A DNA stretch of 64,000 nucleotides. It comes from Prunella strophiata. Its lineage: Eukaryota > Chordata > Aves > Passeriformes > Prunellidae. The position numbers and the translations under genes are program-made. The notes beneath the pieces are model-generated. The model worked only from the letters and a program-made list of their open reading frames with translations, did no database searches and was not told the origin of the DNA. This document shows, one piece after another, positions 32,916 to 45,565 of this stretch (within the stretch, counting starts at the first letter, position 1; each line of letters opens with the position of its first letter). The stretch lies in NCBI GenBank assembly GCA_036583965.1, contig JAZBQD010000027.1, positions 31,150,776 to 31,214,775 of the forward strand, written 5' to 3'.

Positions 32916-35900
32916 TTAATTTTTCATTACTATACTATTTTTCCAACTTTCTATAAATAAGCTGTGTAAAATATCAAAGGAAATACAGAGTAACTTATTT
33001 ACTGTGATTTTATTCAATGTGAATGTATTCTGAAATTAAATTTGACAATTCCAAATTCCATCTTGAAGGAAATTTGGGGTTTTCTCAAAGCTGCAGAGAT
33101 TACAAATAGAAACCCTCACAATATTATTCCAGAGTCAGGACACTGCATTATGCAACCAGGGTAATTTTGTGCTGGGCTTCCATGATCCACGATTTCACAG
33201 TTTGGGATCCAAGAGACAACCCCTAATACAGTTCCCTGAAAATCTAATTTCCACTGTGCTGAATGAATGTCTTCAATGTGCTGGTCCAAGATTACCATTA
33301 AATGAAAATTATATTGTTCAGCTTGAGCTTTAGTGATTTCAAATTGCTGTTCCAAACAGAGAGAGTGTTCTCAGATAAATGGGGGGTTTAATTAAACATG
33401 TATGTATTAAGTTATTTACTTAATTATAGTATCACCATTGTCTCATATTGTTTTCCTGTGTATTAAATTCAGTTTCTCACATTACTGCATTATAAGATCA
33501 AACTGGTAATTGTCAGTTTTTCCTTTCTTCAGGCTTATCTAAGCTTGCAGTGCTAAGTCTCACTTCACTTATCTCATTCAACAAGGCAGTGATGAAAGCC
33601 TTGCAAAGGAACCTTGGGTTAATCAGGGTTTCCCTCCTACCTCTGGAGCTTGCAGAAACCTGGAGAGCTCCTGGCACATTCCCAAGGTCTGAAGGTGTGG
33701 CTGATGCTGGAACAGGAGCCAAAATCTCCTGTCCTGGCTGTCCTGGCTGCTGCCCTGGGCTGGGGATGATGACAGAACAGAGAGGGTCACCCCCAAAGCC
33801 TGGGCACAGCTTCCAGATCACTGCAGGCTTTACAATTTCATTTATTGTCAGGATTTTATCTCTTTCTCTTTTTTTCCCTCTTTGGGAAACTTTCAGAACT
33901 CCAATTTTTCATTCACAGATGCAGGAATGACCTCTCCCCATTTTTTGTCAAATCACAGATCTCCCACGGACAGAAAATCTCACCTTTGATCTGCTCCACC
34001 TCAGACAGAACCAAAGCCACTGCAAAAAATCAGTTTCATCTGTTTTAGGTATAAAATATTTAAAGGAGAGGAGAAGCTATGGTTTTATTTAGCTCAAAGG
34101 TGGTCTGCTGAGATTTGTTGATTTAACTTCAGTAATAAATAAGCCAAAGATTTCAGCAATCATTGAAGCCATTTCAACATTCACATCCAGTGAAACCCCT
34201 TTCCCCCTGTCTCCAGTGGGACTCCTTAGGATCCCTAAAAAGCCTGAACTGGTATTTTTCCATGCAGGAAGAGTAAATCCAGCTTGTCAGAGGTGCTGAC
34301 CTCACCTGGCACAGCCCAGCCTCCCACTGCAGGGCATGGGGAAGGCTCAGTGCACAGACAGGCTTGTGTGTAATCCTGATGGATCCAGGAACTGGGATCT
34401 CTGACCAAGGGGAAGCTCTGGGACAGCTCACACGAGATCTTCAGGCATGAGGGAGAACTTGATCTTTTCAGGCACCTTCATCAGGTCGATCAGAATGACT
34501 GAGATTTTGTAAAGAAAGGAAGAATGACCCTAATTTTAAATTAAGGAAGAACTTACCAGGCTTAGTGAGCAGGAATTCTGTCACCTTGTAAGAGAACAGA
34601 GGGTGTAGCACCAGGAGAGATTTATCTCTGGTGTGACTGTTAGTATAAAACCATGAAAGAGCCCAGGGTAGGATGAGCACTGAATTCTCCAGGTAAAATT
34701 CCTCCCTTCCCCTCTCCTGGATGAGCAGATTGCAGAGCTTGCAGGAAGGGCTGTCTCAGCTATAACCCAAAGGAACTGGACAGGAATTACCCTGGCAGGA
34801 GATGGCTGGAAGGACTGAAATGCACCTGGCAGGGTGTGCAGAGCTGCTGTGAGCTCTCCTTGCAGCACCCAAGGTGTTCCTGCTTCCCAAAGGGCTGCTG
34901 GGGCTGATTTCCAAAGCACTTAAATTTTCCATGTAAAGGGGACAAGGAAAAAGTGCACTTAATTAGAAGAGTAAAATCTGCTTCACCATTGATTGACAGA
35001 ACCAGAAAAACCCCAGCTTTTTTCTCACTAATTTACAAATCACCAAATTAGAGTTAAAAGGAGACTCCTTGCCCTACCTGTTTTGATAATTTTCCTCTCC
35101 TAAATATGTGATTTTACCAGAACATTTTTCTTCTTTCTCTTTTCTACAGAAAAAAAAAAAAAAAAAAAAAAAAAAAAGAAGAGAATGACAGAGAATCTAG
35201 AAATATGTTAATATCTTTCCTTCATCAAACAACCATGAATATACATGACCATACTATATTACTATTTCCAGCTTCTTTGATTTATGTTATGGATAACATG
35301 TTTATAGAAAGCTAATCTCCACAAGAAGCAGAAAAAAAAAAAGAGAAACTAAAGAAAAACAAAAAATCACACCAACAGCAGCAGGGAAATCAAATATCAC
35401 CTAAATTAAACTAATCTCCAAAGTAGGCCAGACAAATACTGTAAAGCAGCCAGGATTTCTGAGGCACTTTATTACAAAGGGTTTTTTTTAATATCAAGAT
35501 TGGTGAAAACACAATTTAAAAAGAAACACAGACAAAACATTATTAAGGGTGAGGTCTTCAAATCAGGGTGAATGAAATTAAGCTGTCCTAGGAAAAACTG
35601 ATCCAACATTCAATTATTGATATTTATCACACTTGATTTCATGTCAGTGACTCCTAATCACATCCCCAAAAAATTAATTCAATCAGAGCAAGCTGTTTCC
35701 AGCATGACAGACATGGAACTCGACAAATTGCTGCTGGTAAAGGTTTGATGCTGAATGGTTTTTGACTGCCTTTGTGTTGAGGGATTTTTGTTCTGGTTTG
35801 TGCCATGAGACTCTGCTGGTCCCAGGCTGACAGACTTTGGCAGAACCACCAGAAGTGCTGTAGGTGGAAGAGCCCAAATAGCCCAAATGTTGCAGGTACA

Positions 35901-36380
35901 GATTTTTGGGGTGGATCAGTCCTTAATCCGGTCCTCAGTGCATCAGCATCATTAGTGCTGTCTAATGAACCTTAGTCCTGATGATTAGCAGAGACCTAAT
36001 GACCCCAGGCTTGCAGACACCAAGCACAGCAGTCCTTGTATCCTTTTTAATGACTTTGCTTCCTGCTTTCCCAGCCCTTCTCCATTTCAAAATGGACACT
36101 GAAATTCTGATCTGCCATAGGCCACTTCCAACCCACAAATTCCAGCTTTCCATTCCTGTCTCTTGCCCAGCTGATAAAGGACAACAGGAGTGGTCAGTGT
36201 AGTGAGATTTGGCATTGTCACTTCTGCACTGAGCCAGGCACGCCCTGATGCCATGAGCACCCCTCTGCTCTGTGATCACTGAGTTTGTTGTTACACCACA
36301 ATGTCTTTCAGAGTGAAAATAAACCCAGCCAGCAGCAGGATTTTGGAAATGGCATAACCTTCTCAGACTCTGCAGTTCAA
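32916..36380. other. Unique sequence, about 3.5 kb
   Basis: No coding exon was recognised. It includes an A28 run at 35150-35177. Frames up to 126 residues (33550-33930) show no domain, repeat or signal feature. Confidence 0.4.
35150..35177. repeat. Poly(A) tract, 28 bases
   Basis: A28 preceded by a pyrimidine-rich stretch, TTCTTTCTCTTTTCTAC, which on its own resembles a splice-acceptor tract but is not followed by AG and an open frame. Confidence 0.95.
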
Positions 36381-36491
36381 CTGTGGATCCCTGGAAGTGT
36401 CCAAGGCCAGGTTGGATGGGGCTTGGAGTAACCTGGGACAGTGGAAGGTGTCCCTGCCCATGGCAGGGGTGGCACTGGATGATTCCATGAC
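36381..36491 (+). mobile_element. CR1 LINE 3'-end fragment with terminal deletion
   Basis: CTGTGGATCCCTGGAAGTGT, the CCAAGGCCAGGTTGGATGG block and GCAGGGGTGGCACTGGATG are intact. The copy then jumps straight to ATTCCATGACT, omitting the roughly 35-base GGTCCCTTCCAACCCAAACC section. The ends of the deletion share GAT. Confidence 0.9.
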
Positions 36492-38000
36492 TACTCAGAG
36501 TTCAAAGGGACTATTCAATGTTTCTGAATTTCTCAGTGTTTCTGTGAGCCCTGTACCAAGCAAAGACTGTGCCCTGACAGTGGCACTTCACTGAGGGCAG
36601 GGGCTGATCAAGATTTGTTTACCCCATTGTTGATACACTTGTACAACTCTCTATTGCATTGCAGAAAACAAAATTATTGCCTGCAATTATTCACTGAATC
36701 TTCACCAACTATCCACAGCGTCAGTTTGAGTCAATCAATCAATTCAATTACTCTCATAATCTCTTTGAGGGGATTTCTCCCTGTCCCCATTATTCTCCCA
36801 AGCCCCTGAATGATGACATGTAGTTTTTTTTCCTAATGCAATAGATGCTTTATTTATTCCTCTCCCTCTGTATATATGACATGCACACTGTTCAGAGAAT
36901 TGCATTGTTGTCACTGCAAATAATGATCTAAATGCATTTCAGGACTTCATCTATATTTCCCTGAGTGTTTTATAATGTGCAGGAGGCAGAGAAAAAGATC
37001 TTCAAGTTATTTTTGAGGAAATATATATCACTGTGTGGTGGGGATGTCTTCAGGCAGCACTTGTTCCCAGAATTCTTTCATTTATATTTCTGCTGTGTTT
37101 ATGTGCTCTGTCTTAATGCTTCTTCACCTACCTTGGATATTAGCAAGTGGAGTAAGAGATATTTTTATGAGCCTTATCCTGTGAAACAAATGAAAGTTAA
37201 AAATTTATACACAATATTTGTTTATATTTCAGTGCACAAAAAACAAAGCCTGATTTCCAGGACCCTCAGAAATGAAATCTTTAGAAATACAGACTCAGTC
37301 CTGATGGCCACACAAAGAGCAATTTCAGTTTGTTATGATTATGAGGGAATTTCAGCTCCTCCAAATAAATATATTATGGTGAGAAACCAAGCAATTTCTT
37401 TATTCTTTTTTTTTTTTTTTTTTTTTTTTTAATAATATTGTTATTCTGGAAATCTCTCTTTTTCTGGGTTTGTAAAAGATAACATGAAAGCAGATGGAAC
37501 ACTGTGCCATAATCATTGATTATTAACATTAAATATTCTGTAAAGAAGAAACTAGTGGCTTTAGAAATGTTTCAACCAATACTTTTAACTACAGTTTTCA
37601 CTGGGAAAAGAGCCATGAACCACTGTTGAGAGAGGAAATTTTCCCCACCTGCACCAGTCTGGAAATGTGGTGCTGTTTCTCCTCCCAAACCTTCCATAAA
37701 CCTCAGCTGGGCCCTAAAACCCTCTCTGGGTCCAATCTGAAATAAGTGAGCAACACACACTATTGGTTCCTTCACAGCATATTTTGCTGGCAGCTCTGTA
37801 AAATTAAGTATAAATTAATACCAACATTTGCAGATTCAAAGCATAAAACCTAATTAAATAGATAATTTCAGGCCTACCCATACTGATTTGGCTGTTTAAA
37901 CTTGCTCATTTCCTATAGCAGATTTTCCAGAAAGATGAGGCAAGTACATATAATTTAAAAAAAATTAAAAAAGGAAAATTTGAGAACATTGCTACCCCTC
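36492..38000. other. Unique sequence with a T25 tract
   Basis: It contains a 155-residue plus-strand frame (36965-37432) that ends in a poly-F run encoded by the T25 tract (37406-37430). It has no recognisable domain, so I treat it as chance. The remainder is AT-rich and featureless. Confidence 0.4.
37406..37430. repeat. Poly(T) tract, 25 bases
   Basis: An uninterrupted T25 following CTTTATTC. Confidence 0.95.
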
Positions 38001-38189
38001 TTCCCTTATCTGTGAGGGTGGGGAGACCCTGGCACAGGGTGTCCAGAGAAGCTGTGGCTGCCCCTGGATCCTTGCAAGTGTTGGTTGGAGCAACCTGGGC
38101 TTGTGGAAGGTGTCCCTGCCCATGGCAGGGGGTGGCACTGGATGGGCTTTAATGATCCTTCCAACCCAAACCAGTCTGGAATTCTATGA
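38001..38189 (+). mobile_element. CR1 LINE 3'-end fragment with internal deletion
   Basis: GTGAGGGTGGGGAGACCCTG, AGAAGCTGTGGCTGCCCCTG and GGTGTCCCTGCCCATGGCAG are present. Between GCAAGTGTTGG and TTGGAGCAACCTGG the usual CAAGGCCAGGCTGGATGGGG block is deleted. It ends in CTGGAATTCTATGA. Confidence 0.92.
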
Positions 38190-39049
38190 AATTTCAATCA
38201 CAGCATTGCTCCTAAGACCTTTCTTCCCCAAATGCTATCCTGTTTGCTCCCCACTGGGCAATTTTTTCCTCTTCCCTTTATTTGCTACCCACTGAGGAAG
38301 AGTCCCTTCTCCTCTCCCATTGCCACTGGCTCAGGGTGAATGTTTCAGATTTTATCAGCTTCAGCACTGAAGGAACTTGGTGAATGAAAATGTGCTTGTG
38401 TTCTCCTTTTCTAGGCATTATATCAGGGAGGAAGGGAGCTGCTTGTCCACTGACAGAAACTAAGTGCTCCTATCTGTTGTAGCCTGCTCCCTTATCTGCT
38501 GCCTTCTATTGTTTCCAGAAAAACCCTCTTGTAATGGACAAGGAACTCGATAAAAAGCACAGAGCAAGGGCTGGCCTAATTCAAAAGGACATTTTTCTGT
38601 CCCTGGATGTTGAAGGCATGACCCTGTTTGTGAACAAGGAGACATGAATGAGGTGTGTGGATGTTCAGTGTGTCACCACAGCACAGGAAATGTCTGTAAT
38701 TTTGTCACATAGCCTGAGGGATACGAGCCACAGACATGCTCCCAGCATGTCTAGTCCTAAAGAGAACAAAAGCTGCTGCACCTTCCATTTCCATACATGA
38801 AATCCCTAAAGCCAAGGCTGAAACAACTCTTTCTTCCACCTCCATCTCCCCCTGGATGCAGCTTGTTCACATTTGAACTCCTTCTGCCCAGGTGTGCTCA
38901 GCTGGAAACCAAACCCACCTGAAAGGGCACAGGCTGCAGCCTGGGCTAGGGTTCAGTGCCCTGTTCATTGCAGGTTGGTCATGTGTAGGAAAGAAAGCAT
39001 ATCTTGAAGGAAAATAAGAGATCAGAGTTATATTTTGGGAAATGCCCCC
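38190..39049. other. Unique sequence, no gene seen
   Basis: Nothing recognisable beyond ordinary non-coding DNA. Confidence 0.4.
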
Positions 39050-39212
39050 CATCCTGGCTGTCCCTGGATCCCTGGAAGTGTCCAAGGCCAGGCTGGACAG
39101 GGTTTGGAGCAACCTGGGCTAGTGGAAGGTGTCCCTGCCCATGGTAGGGGTGGGACTGGATGAGATTGAAGGTCCCTTCAACCCAAACTGTTCTGTCATT
39201 CTATGATTCTAT
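39050..39212 (+). mobile_element. CR1 LINE 3'-end fragment with two terminal octamers
   Basis: It runs from ATCCTGGCTGTCCCTGGATC through GTGTCCAAGGCCAGGCTGGA and CCCTGCCCATGGTAGGGGTG to TTCTGTCATTCTATGATTCT. The repeated ATTCTATG-type octamers at the end are diagnostic of CR1 3' termini, so this copy has an intact 3' end. Confidence 0.95.
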
Positions 39213-40761
39213 AAAAGGAGAGAAATCAGAAATCACTCCAGAAGCTGAACAGGTGCTTGGGGTTTATAATTGTATTATCATATATTATAATTAACATCTA
39301 TTATACAGTATTACATTATACTATGTGTAATAATTATACACATTATCATTTCAAATATCTTATATTAAACTCATTATTTAGCATTAATCCATTCTAGTGG
39401 CATCTAAAGTCAACCTCAGTGCTGCCAAAGATGGGATATCACAAACTCAGGGCTTTCAGGCTAGTCCATGGAGCTCAAGCCTCCAGTGCCAGCTGCACCA
39501 GCCCTTGCTGAGTGACTTTAACCACAGTGTGCAGACAGATACTTCTAGAGCTGCACAAGGGTCTCCAACACCTTTGACACCTTTGTGGGCCAAACCTCTC
39601 CATGCCTCAGTTTCCTGCAAAGTGCCATAATGTTCCTTTCCCCCTCTGTTTTATGAATTTGTTGTAGTGTGTGAGTGGAGCCAACTTCCTGCAGCTGGCT
39701 GTGGCTGGGGTGGGTGAGTGCTGCTGCCAACACCTCAAATGACAAGTGAAAGTTCAGACATCTGGCACTGGCTGCTCACATTTCCTTCCTGAAATGATAA
39801 CACGCAGGTGATGGAAATAAAACAAAAGGAAGCAAAACTGACAGTTGCTATTGTACTTCCAAATGAAAGCATTACTTCAGGGAAGGGACTCTGCTCTGAG
39901 ACAGCAGTTCTCAAAAATGGCTGTTGGAGAAGAACTTTCCATTTGAAATAATAATCACATCTCTACTTGTGACTGAACTGACAATGAAACAAATGGCCTT
40001 GAGACAGTCATAAACCTAAGACAGATTAATTTGTCTGGAGATGATACTGTTTTCCTACACTGCCCTTGCAGCACTGAATTATGCATCATTTCATTTATCA
40101 GATTGCCTCCCTCTCCCTGCCATCCCTGCAGCACAACCACGCTGCCTAAACTGCACTGATTTCCAGCAGGATGGAAAAAACACACAATGGATTTTCTTAT
40201 CACTCCTCTTGCTGTCCCAAACCTAACAAAGCCCTGCTTTCCCTCTCATTTCTTACCACTTTTGCTGTTTTCCTGTCGCAGCTCTGCTCTGTATTTGTCT
40301 GACTTTTTGTCATGCTAAGCAGCAATCCCTGCATGACAAAATTTCCTAATTGCAAAGAGCAAGTCAACCATAATTATTGTGCTTTCACTATGATCATTTT
40401 GCAGAGGTGTCCCAACTCTTATGAAAATGAGAAACCTGGGCTGCCTGGTTATATATTTGCACAGTTGCCTCAAGTGACAGGGATTCTGCTGAGCTGTGCA
40501 GAAGGAAAGAGGACACCATCACTGCCAATGTGCCTTCAAATTATCAGGAGCCTGCAGGCTCAGGGATGCACAAGGGACAAGACACAAGGATGTGCCATTT
40601 CCTGCTGGTAGCTGTCTTTCCCCACCTCCAAAACCCCCTCTGCCAACCCAAAGAGGGTACTACCACAGCAGAGAAGGACAAAAATATGCTTTTTTTGGTA
40701 CCTCACACTGCTGGGTCCTTCTTCTGCTTTCCTTTGCTGTCCTGATGCAAATGAAGTCAAT
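39213..40761. other. Unique sequence with AT-rich tract
   Basis: 39266-39345 is almost pure A and T in imperfect TATTATAATT-type words. The rest holds no recognisable gene. Confidence 0.4.
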
Positions 40762-40855
40762 GGGGGGGGGGGGTTTAGAGAGGTCTTGAAATGAAAAAAA
40801 AAAAAAAAAAATGTAATTTCTTCTCTCAAAGGGTTGTCAGCCCCCCCCCTCCCCC
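40762..40855. repeat. G12, A18 and C9 homopolymer cluster
   Basis: G12 at 40762-40773, A18 at 40794-40811 and C9 at 40841-40849 (then TCCCCC) lie within 94 bases. G12 and C9 are complementary and could pair across the A tract. This directly precedes a CR1 fragment. Confidence 0.95.
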
Positions 40856-41000
40856 AGGGCAGTGGTGGAGTCTCCATCCCTGGAAGTGCCCATAAATTGT
40901 GTAGAGATGTCAGTTAGTGCTGAGGGGTACTGGGGATTTGGCCAGAGGTTGGATTTGAACATCTTGAGGTCTTTCCCAACTTTGATGATTCCCTGACTCA
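40852..41000 (+). mobile_element. CR1 LINE 3'-end fragment, different subfamily
   Basis: GTGGTGGAGTCTCCATCCCT, GTGTAGAGATGTCAGTTAGT and GAGGTCTTTCCCAACTTTG followed by ATGATTCCCTGACT match the CR1 type whose 3' end reads GGTCTTTTCCAACCTTAATG. It therefore belongs to a different subfamily from most copies here, and is more decayed. Confidence 0.82.
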
Positions 41001-43066
41001 CTGGGAGGAGCTGCCAAGGCCCCAGTATATGGCACAGCCTGGGATTGTTGGCCCAAGAGCTTTACCCCAAATCCAATGCCTTTTCTAAAGGAGATGCTGC
41101 AGCACACCAAGTCTTCAATTAAAAGAACATTAAAAAATCATAATTAAGCAGAGTAATCATATTTAAAGCCCTCCTTCAACCATCTGAGAGAAGAGTTGTC
41201 AATGCAAGGACATTGGCCTTTCCCTTCTCTCTGGATGTCTCACAAGGAATCAGTGCCTGGAAAAAACAGGACTCCAGCAACAGCAACTTCCTCCTGAAAG
41301 AAAGGATTTAGTGAGGCCCCTGGAAAAAAAAAAAAAACTAACCTGATGCTTTTGGCACACAAAACATAGATATTATATCCCTCAGGAATAAAAGCATTCA
41401 ATGAAGAAAGGCTTCAATGAATATTTGTAGGAATTTTTATCTGTTTTCATGATAAACAAAAAGAATTATAAAAAGTATCTTCTCCCTCTTTAACATTCCC
41501 AAATATGTAGGTTTGAAAATAAAGCCAACAAAATGGAACCTATTCAGAATGAAAATGTTCACTGGGAGTTCATCTGTGGGATGATAAGACATAAAAGTGA
41601 GCACCTGTATATTTGGATGCATCTTATTTACACTCAGGGAAGACACTGGGAATGTCATAAAATCCTGCAAAAAAAAAAAAAAAAAAAAGAGCCCTAAATG
41701 GCCTTAGACTCATGTGAAATTTAGAAGAAAACTGGCCAAAATTTAGTACCTGGAATGCAAATTCATTGCAAAAATATGCTTTTCCAGTCACATCAAATAT
41801 GCAAAAATATGGTTGCAAATTGAAAGTAAAGCAAAACACAGATGCACCATAAATTTCATTCTGGTACTGTTACAAGGAGCAAAAGCCTGAGAAGATTTTT
41901 GCATTTTTATTTTCTTCATTCAATTTATTCACCTCTTTTTACTATGAATGAGAGACCCATTAAAATATTAAAAGATATTTAGTAGGTGATCTAAAATGAT
42001 TAAAAACAGGATTTAAAAAAAAGCATTTCCAGTGCTTGTCAGCATCAGGTTTTTTTATCAAATTTAATACAAAATAGCTAATGAGGGCAACTCAGCCCCA
42101 GTAATGTTGTTCAAAATGCAAACTTGATTTTCAAAATCCTCCCCTCCATATTTAATAGGGTGATGATTACAAGAAAAGTGATGCTCCAATATGTTAATTC
42201 CCTCTCTGTTTTTCTGCTGATGTTACTCTTCATTTGAAGAAAACTGTCACCCTCTCTTCCCCAGCAGATCAAAGCGAGGCATCCAGTTTGTACCAGATGC
42301 CATCATACAAAATTACATTTAAGAAATCTCCAAAGTAATTAAAAACCTCTGTATAAACCCTCTCAAAGAGGAAGACACACTGTGCCCATTCTCCCCTCTT
42401 TAAAGAACTTCTGGGGAGGTGACAAAGTGTGACTTAAAGCTTATGCTACACATGCCACCTCCTTCCTTTGAAGTCCTAATTAATTATCTTTCCTGAGAAT
42501 CACAATAAACAGGAGGCTGCTTTTGGATACTGAGATATCTGGGCTCCTCATCCCACTGAGGCCAAGAAAGACCATGGAATTCTGGTGAGCAGTTGGATCT
42601 TGGACAAAGAATTCCAGGAGTGGAATGAGACTGGCTCAGGTCCATGGTGCTGGATTTGTTTTGGGGACATATTTTCATGTACCTTTGCAGGCAGCACAGC
42701 AGGACTTGCTGCCTCTGGCCTGGAAAGAAATCAGGGACAGGAGGGGAACCTTTGTCAGTGCTGGGACTGTCTGAATGCCAAAGCCCAGAGGAGAAGGGGT
42801 ATGAATGTACCAGCCCTTGTTATGATCCCCAAATCCAGCCCAAAACAGCATCAAGAAGAAACCTGGGTGGTGGAGAGAAAAGCTTCTGTTCCAGAATGGA
42901 ATCTTAGAGAATTTACCTTGTAATACTGTGGGGTTTTCCTATAACTTTATTTGAGTTTTGAACAAACCCATTTTTGCGCAGTGCTAAAGCACAGAGGCCA
43001 TGAAGAGCAAGGGATGGTCCAGTTCCAGCCAGGCCACACCAGCACATGCAAGGTAGTACAGGCTGG
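41001..43066. other. Unique sequence, no gene seen
   Basis: It contains an A19-20 run near 41669-41688 and ordinary AT-rich DNA. The 112-residue frame at 42585-42923 is not recognisable. Confidence 0.4.
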
Positions 43067-44076
43067 TCCACACCTCAGGGTGCAGTTATCACCCTTATCC
43101 TTCTTCTCCACACCTCAGGGTGCAGTTATCATCCTTGTCTTCCTCCACATCTCAGGGTCCAGTTATCATCCTTATCCTCCTTCTCCACACCTCAGGGTGC
43201 AGTTTATCATCCTTATCCTTCCTTCTCCACAGCTTCAGGGTGCCATTATCATCCTTATCCTTCCTTCCACACCTCAGGGTGCAGTTATCATCCTTGTCCT
43301 CCTTCTCCACACCTCAGGGGTGCCATTATCATCCTTATCCTCCTTCCACACCTCAGGGTGCAGTTATCATCCTTGTCCTCCTTCTCCACATCTCAGGGTG
43401 CAGTTATCATCCTTGTCCTCCTTCACCACACCTCAGGGTCCAGTTATCATCCTTCTCTCCCTTCTCCACACCTCAGGGTGCCATTATCATCTTTCTCTCC
43501 CTTCTCCACACCTCAGGGTCCAGTTAGCATCTTTATCCTCTGCCATTATCATCCTTATCCTCCTTCCACACCTCAGGGTGCCATTATCATCCTTATCCTC
43601 CTTCCACACCTCAGGGTGCAGTTATCATCCTTGTCCTCCTTCTCCACACCTCAGGGTGCCATTATCATCCTTATCCTCCTTCTCCACACCTCAGGGTGCA
43701 GTTATCATCCTTGTCCTCCTTCTCCACACCTCAGGGTGCAGTTATCACCCTTATCCTTCTTCTCCACACCTCAGGGTGCAGTTATTATCCTTATTTTCCT
43801 TGTCCACACCTTAGGGTGCCATTATCATCCTTATCCTCCTTCTCCACACCTCAGGGTGCAGTTATCATCCTTATCCTCCTTCTCCACACCTCAGGGTGCC
43901 ATTATCATCCTTATCCTCCTTCCACACCTCAGGGTGCAGTTATCATCCTTGTCCTCCTTCTCCACACCTCAGGGTGCCATTATCATCCTTGTCCTCCTTC
44001 CACACCTCAGGGTCCAGTTAGCATCTTTATCCTCTTTCTCCACACCTCAGAGTCCATTCTCCATCCTCACCTTCCC
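43067..44076. repeat. 40-bp minisatellite, about 26 units
   Basis: The unit is CCACACCTCAGGGTGCAGTT followed by ATCATCCTTGTCCTCCTTCT, with lengths of 36-42 bases. Two common variants alternate: GCAGTTATC units of 40 bases and GCCATTATC units that often lose the final CT (38 bases), giving a 78-bp dimer. One unit near 43541 lacks its first 14 bases. The same rare variant, TCCAGTTAGCATCTTTATCC, appears in units near 43505 and 44000. Open frames of 287 and 451 residues across it come from the repeat and are not called genes. Confidence 0.97.
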
Positions 44077-44559
44077 TCTTGGAATTGTTCCAAACCTCCC
44101 TGCCCCAGGCAGCAGGAGGCCAGGAGCAGGTGCAGGTACCCTGAGGCCCTGCCATGACCACCCCTGTGTCTGCTGTGTCCCAGCTCCACGGGACATCAGT
44201 TGTCACCAGTGTGTCACCACAAGCTCAATCAAGCCCCAGGAGCTGCCTGCCAAGGTGAGGTTGCTCTCCCAGTGCCTGTTTTTGTTAAACAATTCACGAA
44301 GGTATGAATTCACTCCAGAGCACAAAAGACACGAATTGAAATGCATCCAAGCTGCTGCTGGTGCCAGGAATATGACTCTGAGCAGCTTCCACTGTTTATA
44401 GACTTGAAAAAGATGAAAACATCCGGTCTGGCATGGAAAGGGGCTGCCAAATCCATCCTGGAGAGCAAGTAATGGAGTTGATATTCATTAACCCTTCTTG
44501 GTTGGCTTTTTTAATAAAATGAGAGAGATCTCGGTCCAGTCTCCAAGCAAGATTTATTT

Positions 44560-44990
44560 ATTTCTAAATGACAAAGAAATGGAAAACACAAGGCACTTGG
44601 CAAAGTATTTGTTTGAGTACCTTGGCAGCTTGTCATTGATAATGGAATTGTTGTCTGATCTTCAGTCATTTGCAATTTAATTTACCCACAAAACCTACCA
44701 CTTCTCCTTGCATATATTTCTCCACAGTGTGCCTATTTACCTTCCCAAACCAGGAAGAAATACATTAGATGATTTAAAGGGTAGCCCTTAATGCAATTTA
44801 AAGCCTTGCAAATTGATTTTCCTTAATGAACTTTATATCCTGACATCCTGTCATTTTTCCTCTACTACATTCAATTAGGCTATAATCAGTTATTAAGGGT
44901 TAGATAATGGGAACGTGACATCATCCACACGAGGCAGAAATTTTTGTGAGAGATTAATTAAAATCTAATTTTCATGCAAGGCTAGACCAT
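44560..44990. other. Candidate conserved non-coding element
   Basis: This is AT-rich and repeat-free, with dense TAATT-type homeodomain words (CAATTTAATTTACC, GATTAATTAAAATCTAATTT), a CRE-like GTGACATCAT at about 44916, and no decay typical of old repeats. It looks like deeply conserved enhancer DNA, but this has not been tested by alignment. Confidence 0.3.
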
Positions 44991-45538
44991 CTGGGCCAAA
45001 AGGTGCCTATGATAATTGCAAGGGGGAAGACAAAAAAAAAAAAAATGGAGAAAAAAAATCCTGGAAAACCCAGAATGGGGAAAGGAAGAACACTTGGCTT
45101 GGGTTGATGCTGAGATGAGAGATGCTGAGATGTTCCTCTTGGGGGTGTCAGAGAGAGAACCTTTGTGCTGTCTTCATTTAAACCGCGGCAGAACAAACAT
45201 CGCGAATCGAAGCGTTTCAGCAAAGGAGCTGAATACATTTCTTTGTGGATGAAAAGCCAGAGCCATTCATGATCTACTTTCAGGTAGAAACACTCTTTAA
45301 TAGCAGTAGTAGCAGTGCTTAAAGCAGAGAGGCTTTTGTGGCTTTGTTAATACAAACTTGTGATAGAGGGGAGCTCTGGGCTCCAAATACATCTCTAATC
45401 TCAGCGGAGAACACAGCTCAGCAGTTCCATTTGCCCCATATCAAAGAAGGAAAAATGTTGTTATTCTGCCAAGAAAATGGATCTATTTATCTGATGCAAC
45501 GTTCTCTGCAACACAGGGTTTGTTTTTTCTCATCTCTA

Positions 45539-45565
45539 TTTTTTTTTTTTTTTTTTTTTTTTTTT
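45539..45565. repeat. Poly(T) tract, 27 bases
   Basis: T27 between CATCTCTA and GAAACGGGC. Confidence 0.95.

Noticed and set aside
36965..37432. 155-residue plus-strand open frame ending in poly-F
   Set aside because: Its tail is encoded by the T25 homopolymer and the body resembles nothing I know.
43067..44076. Regular repeats suggestive of a CRISPR array
   Set aside because: The entire unit repeats and there are no unique spacers. The genome is clearly vertebrate.
42951..44401. Open frames of 287 and 451 residues rich in HTSGCSYHPCPPSP or LSSLSSFSTPQG
   Set aside because: Translations of the 40-bp minisatellite, open in more than one frame.
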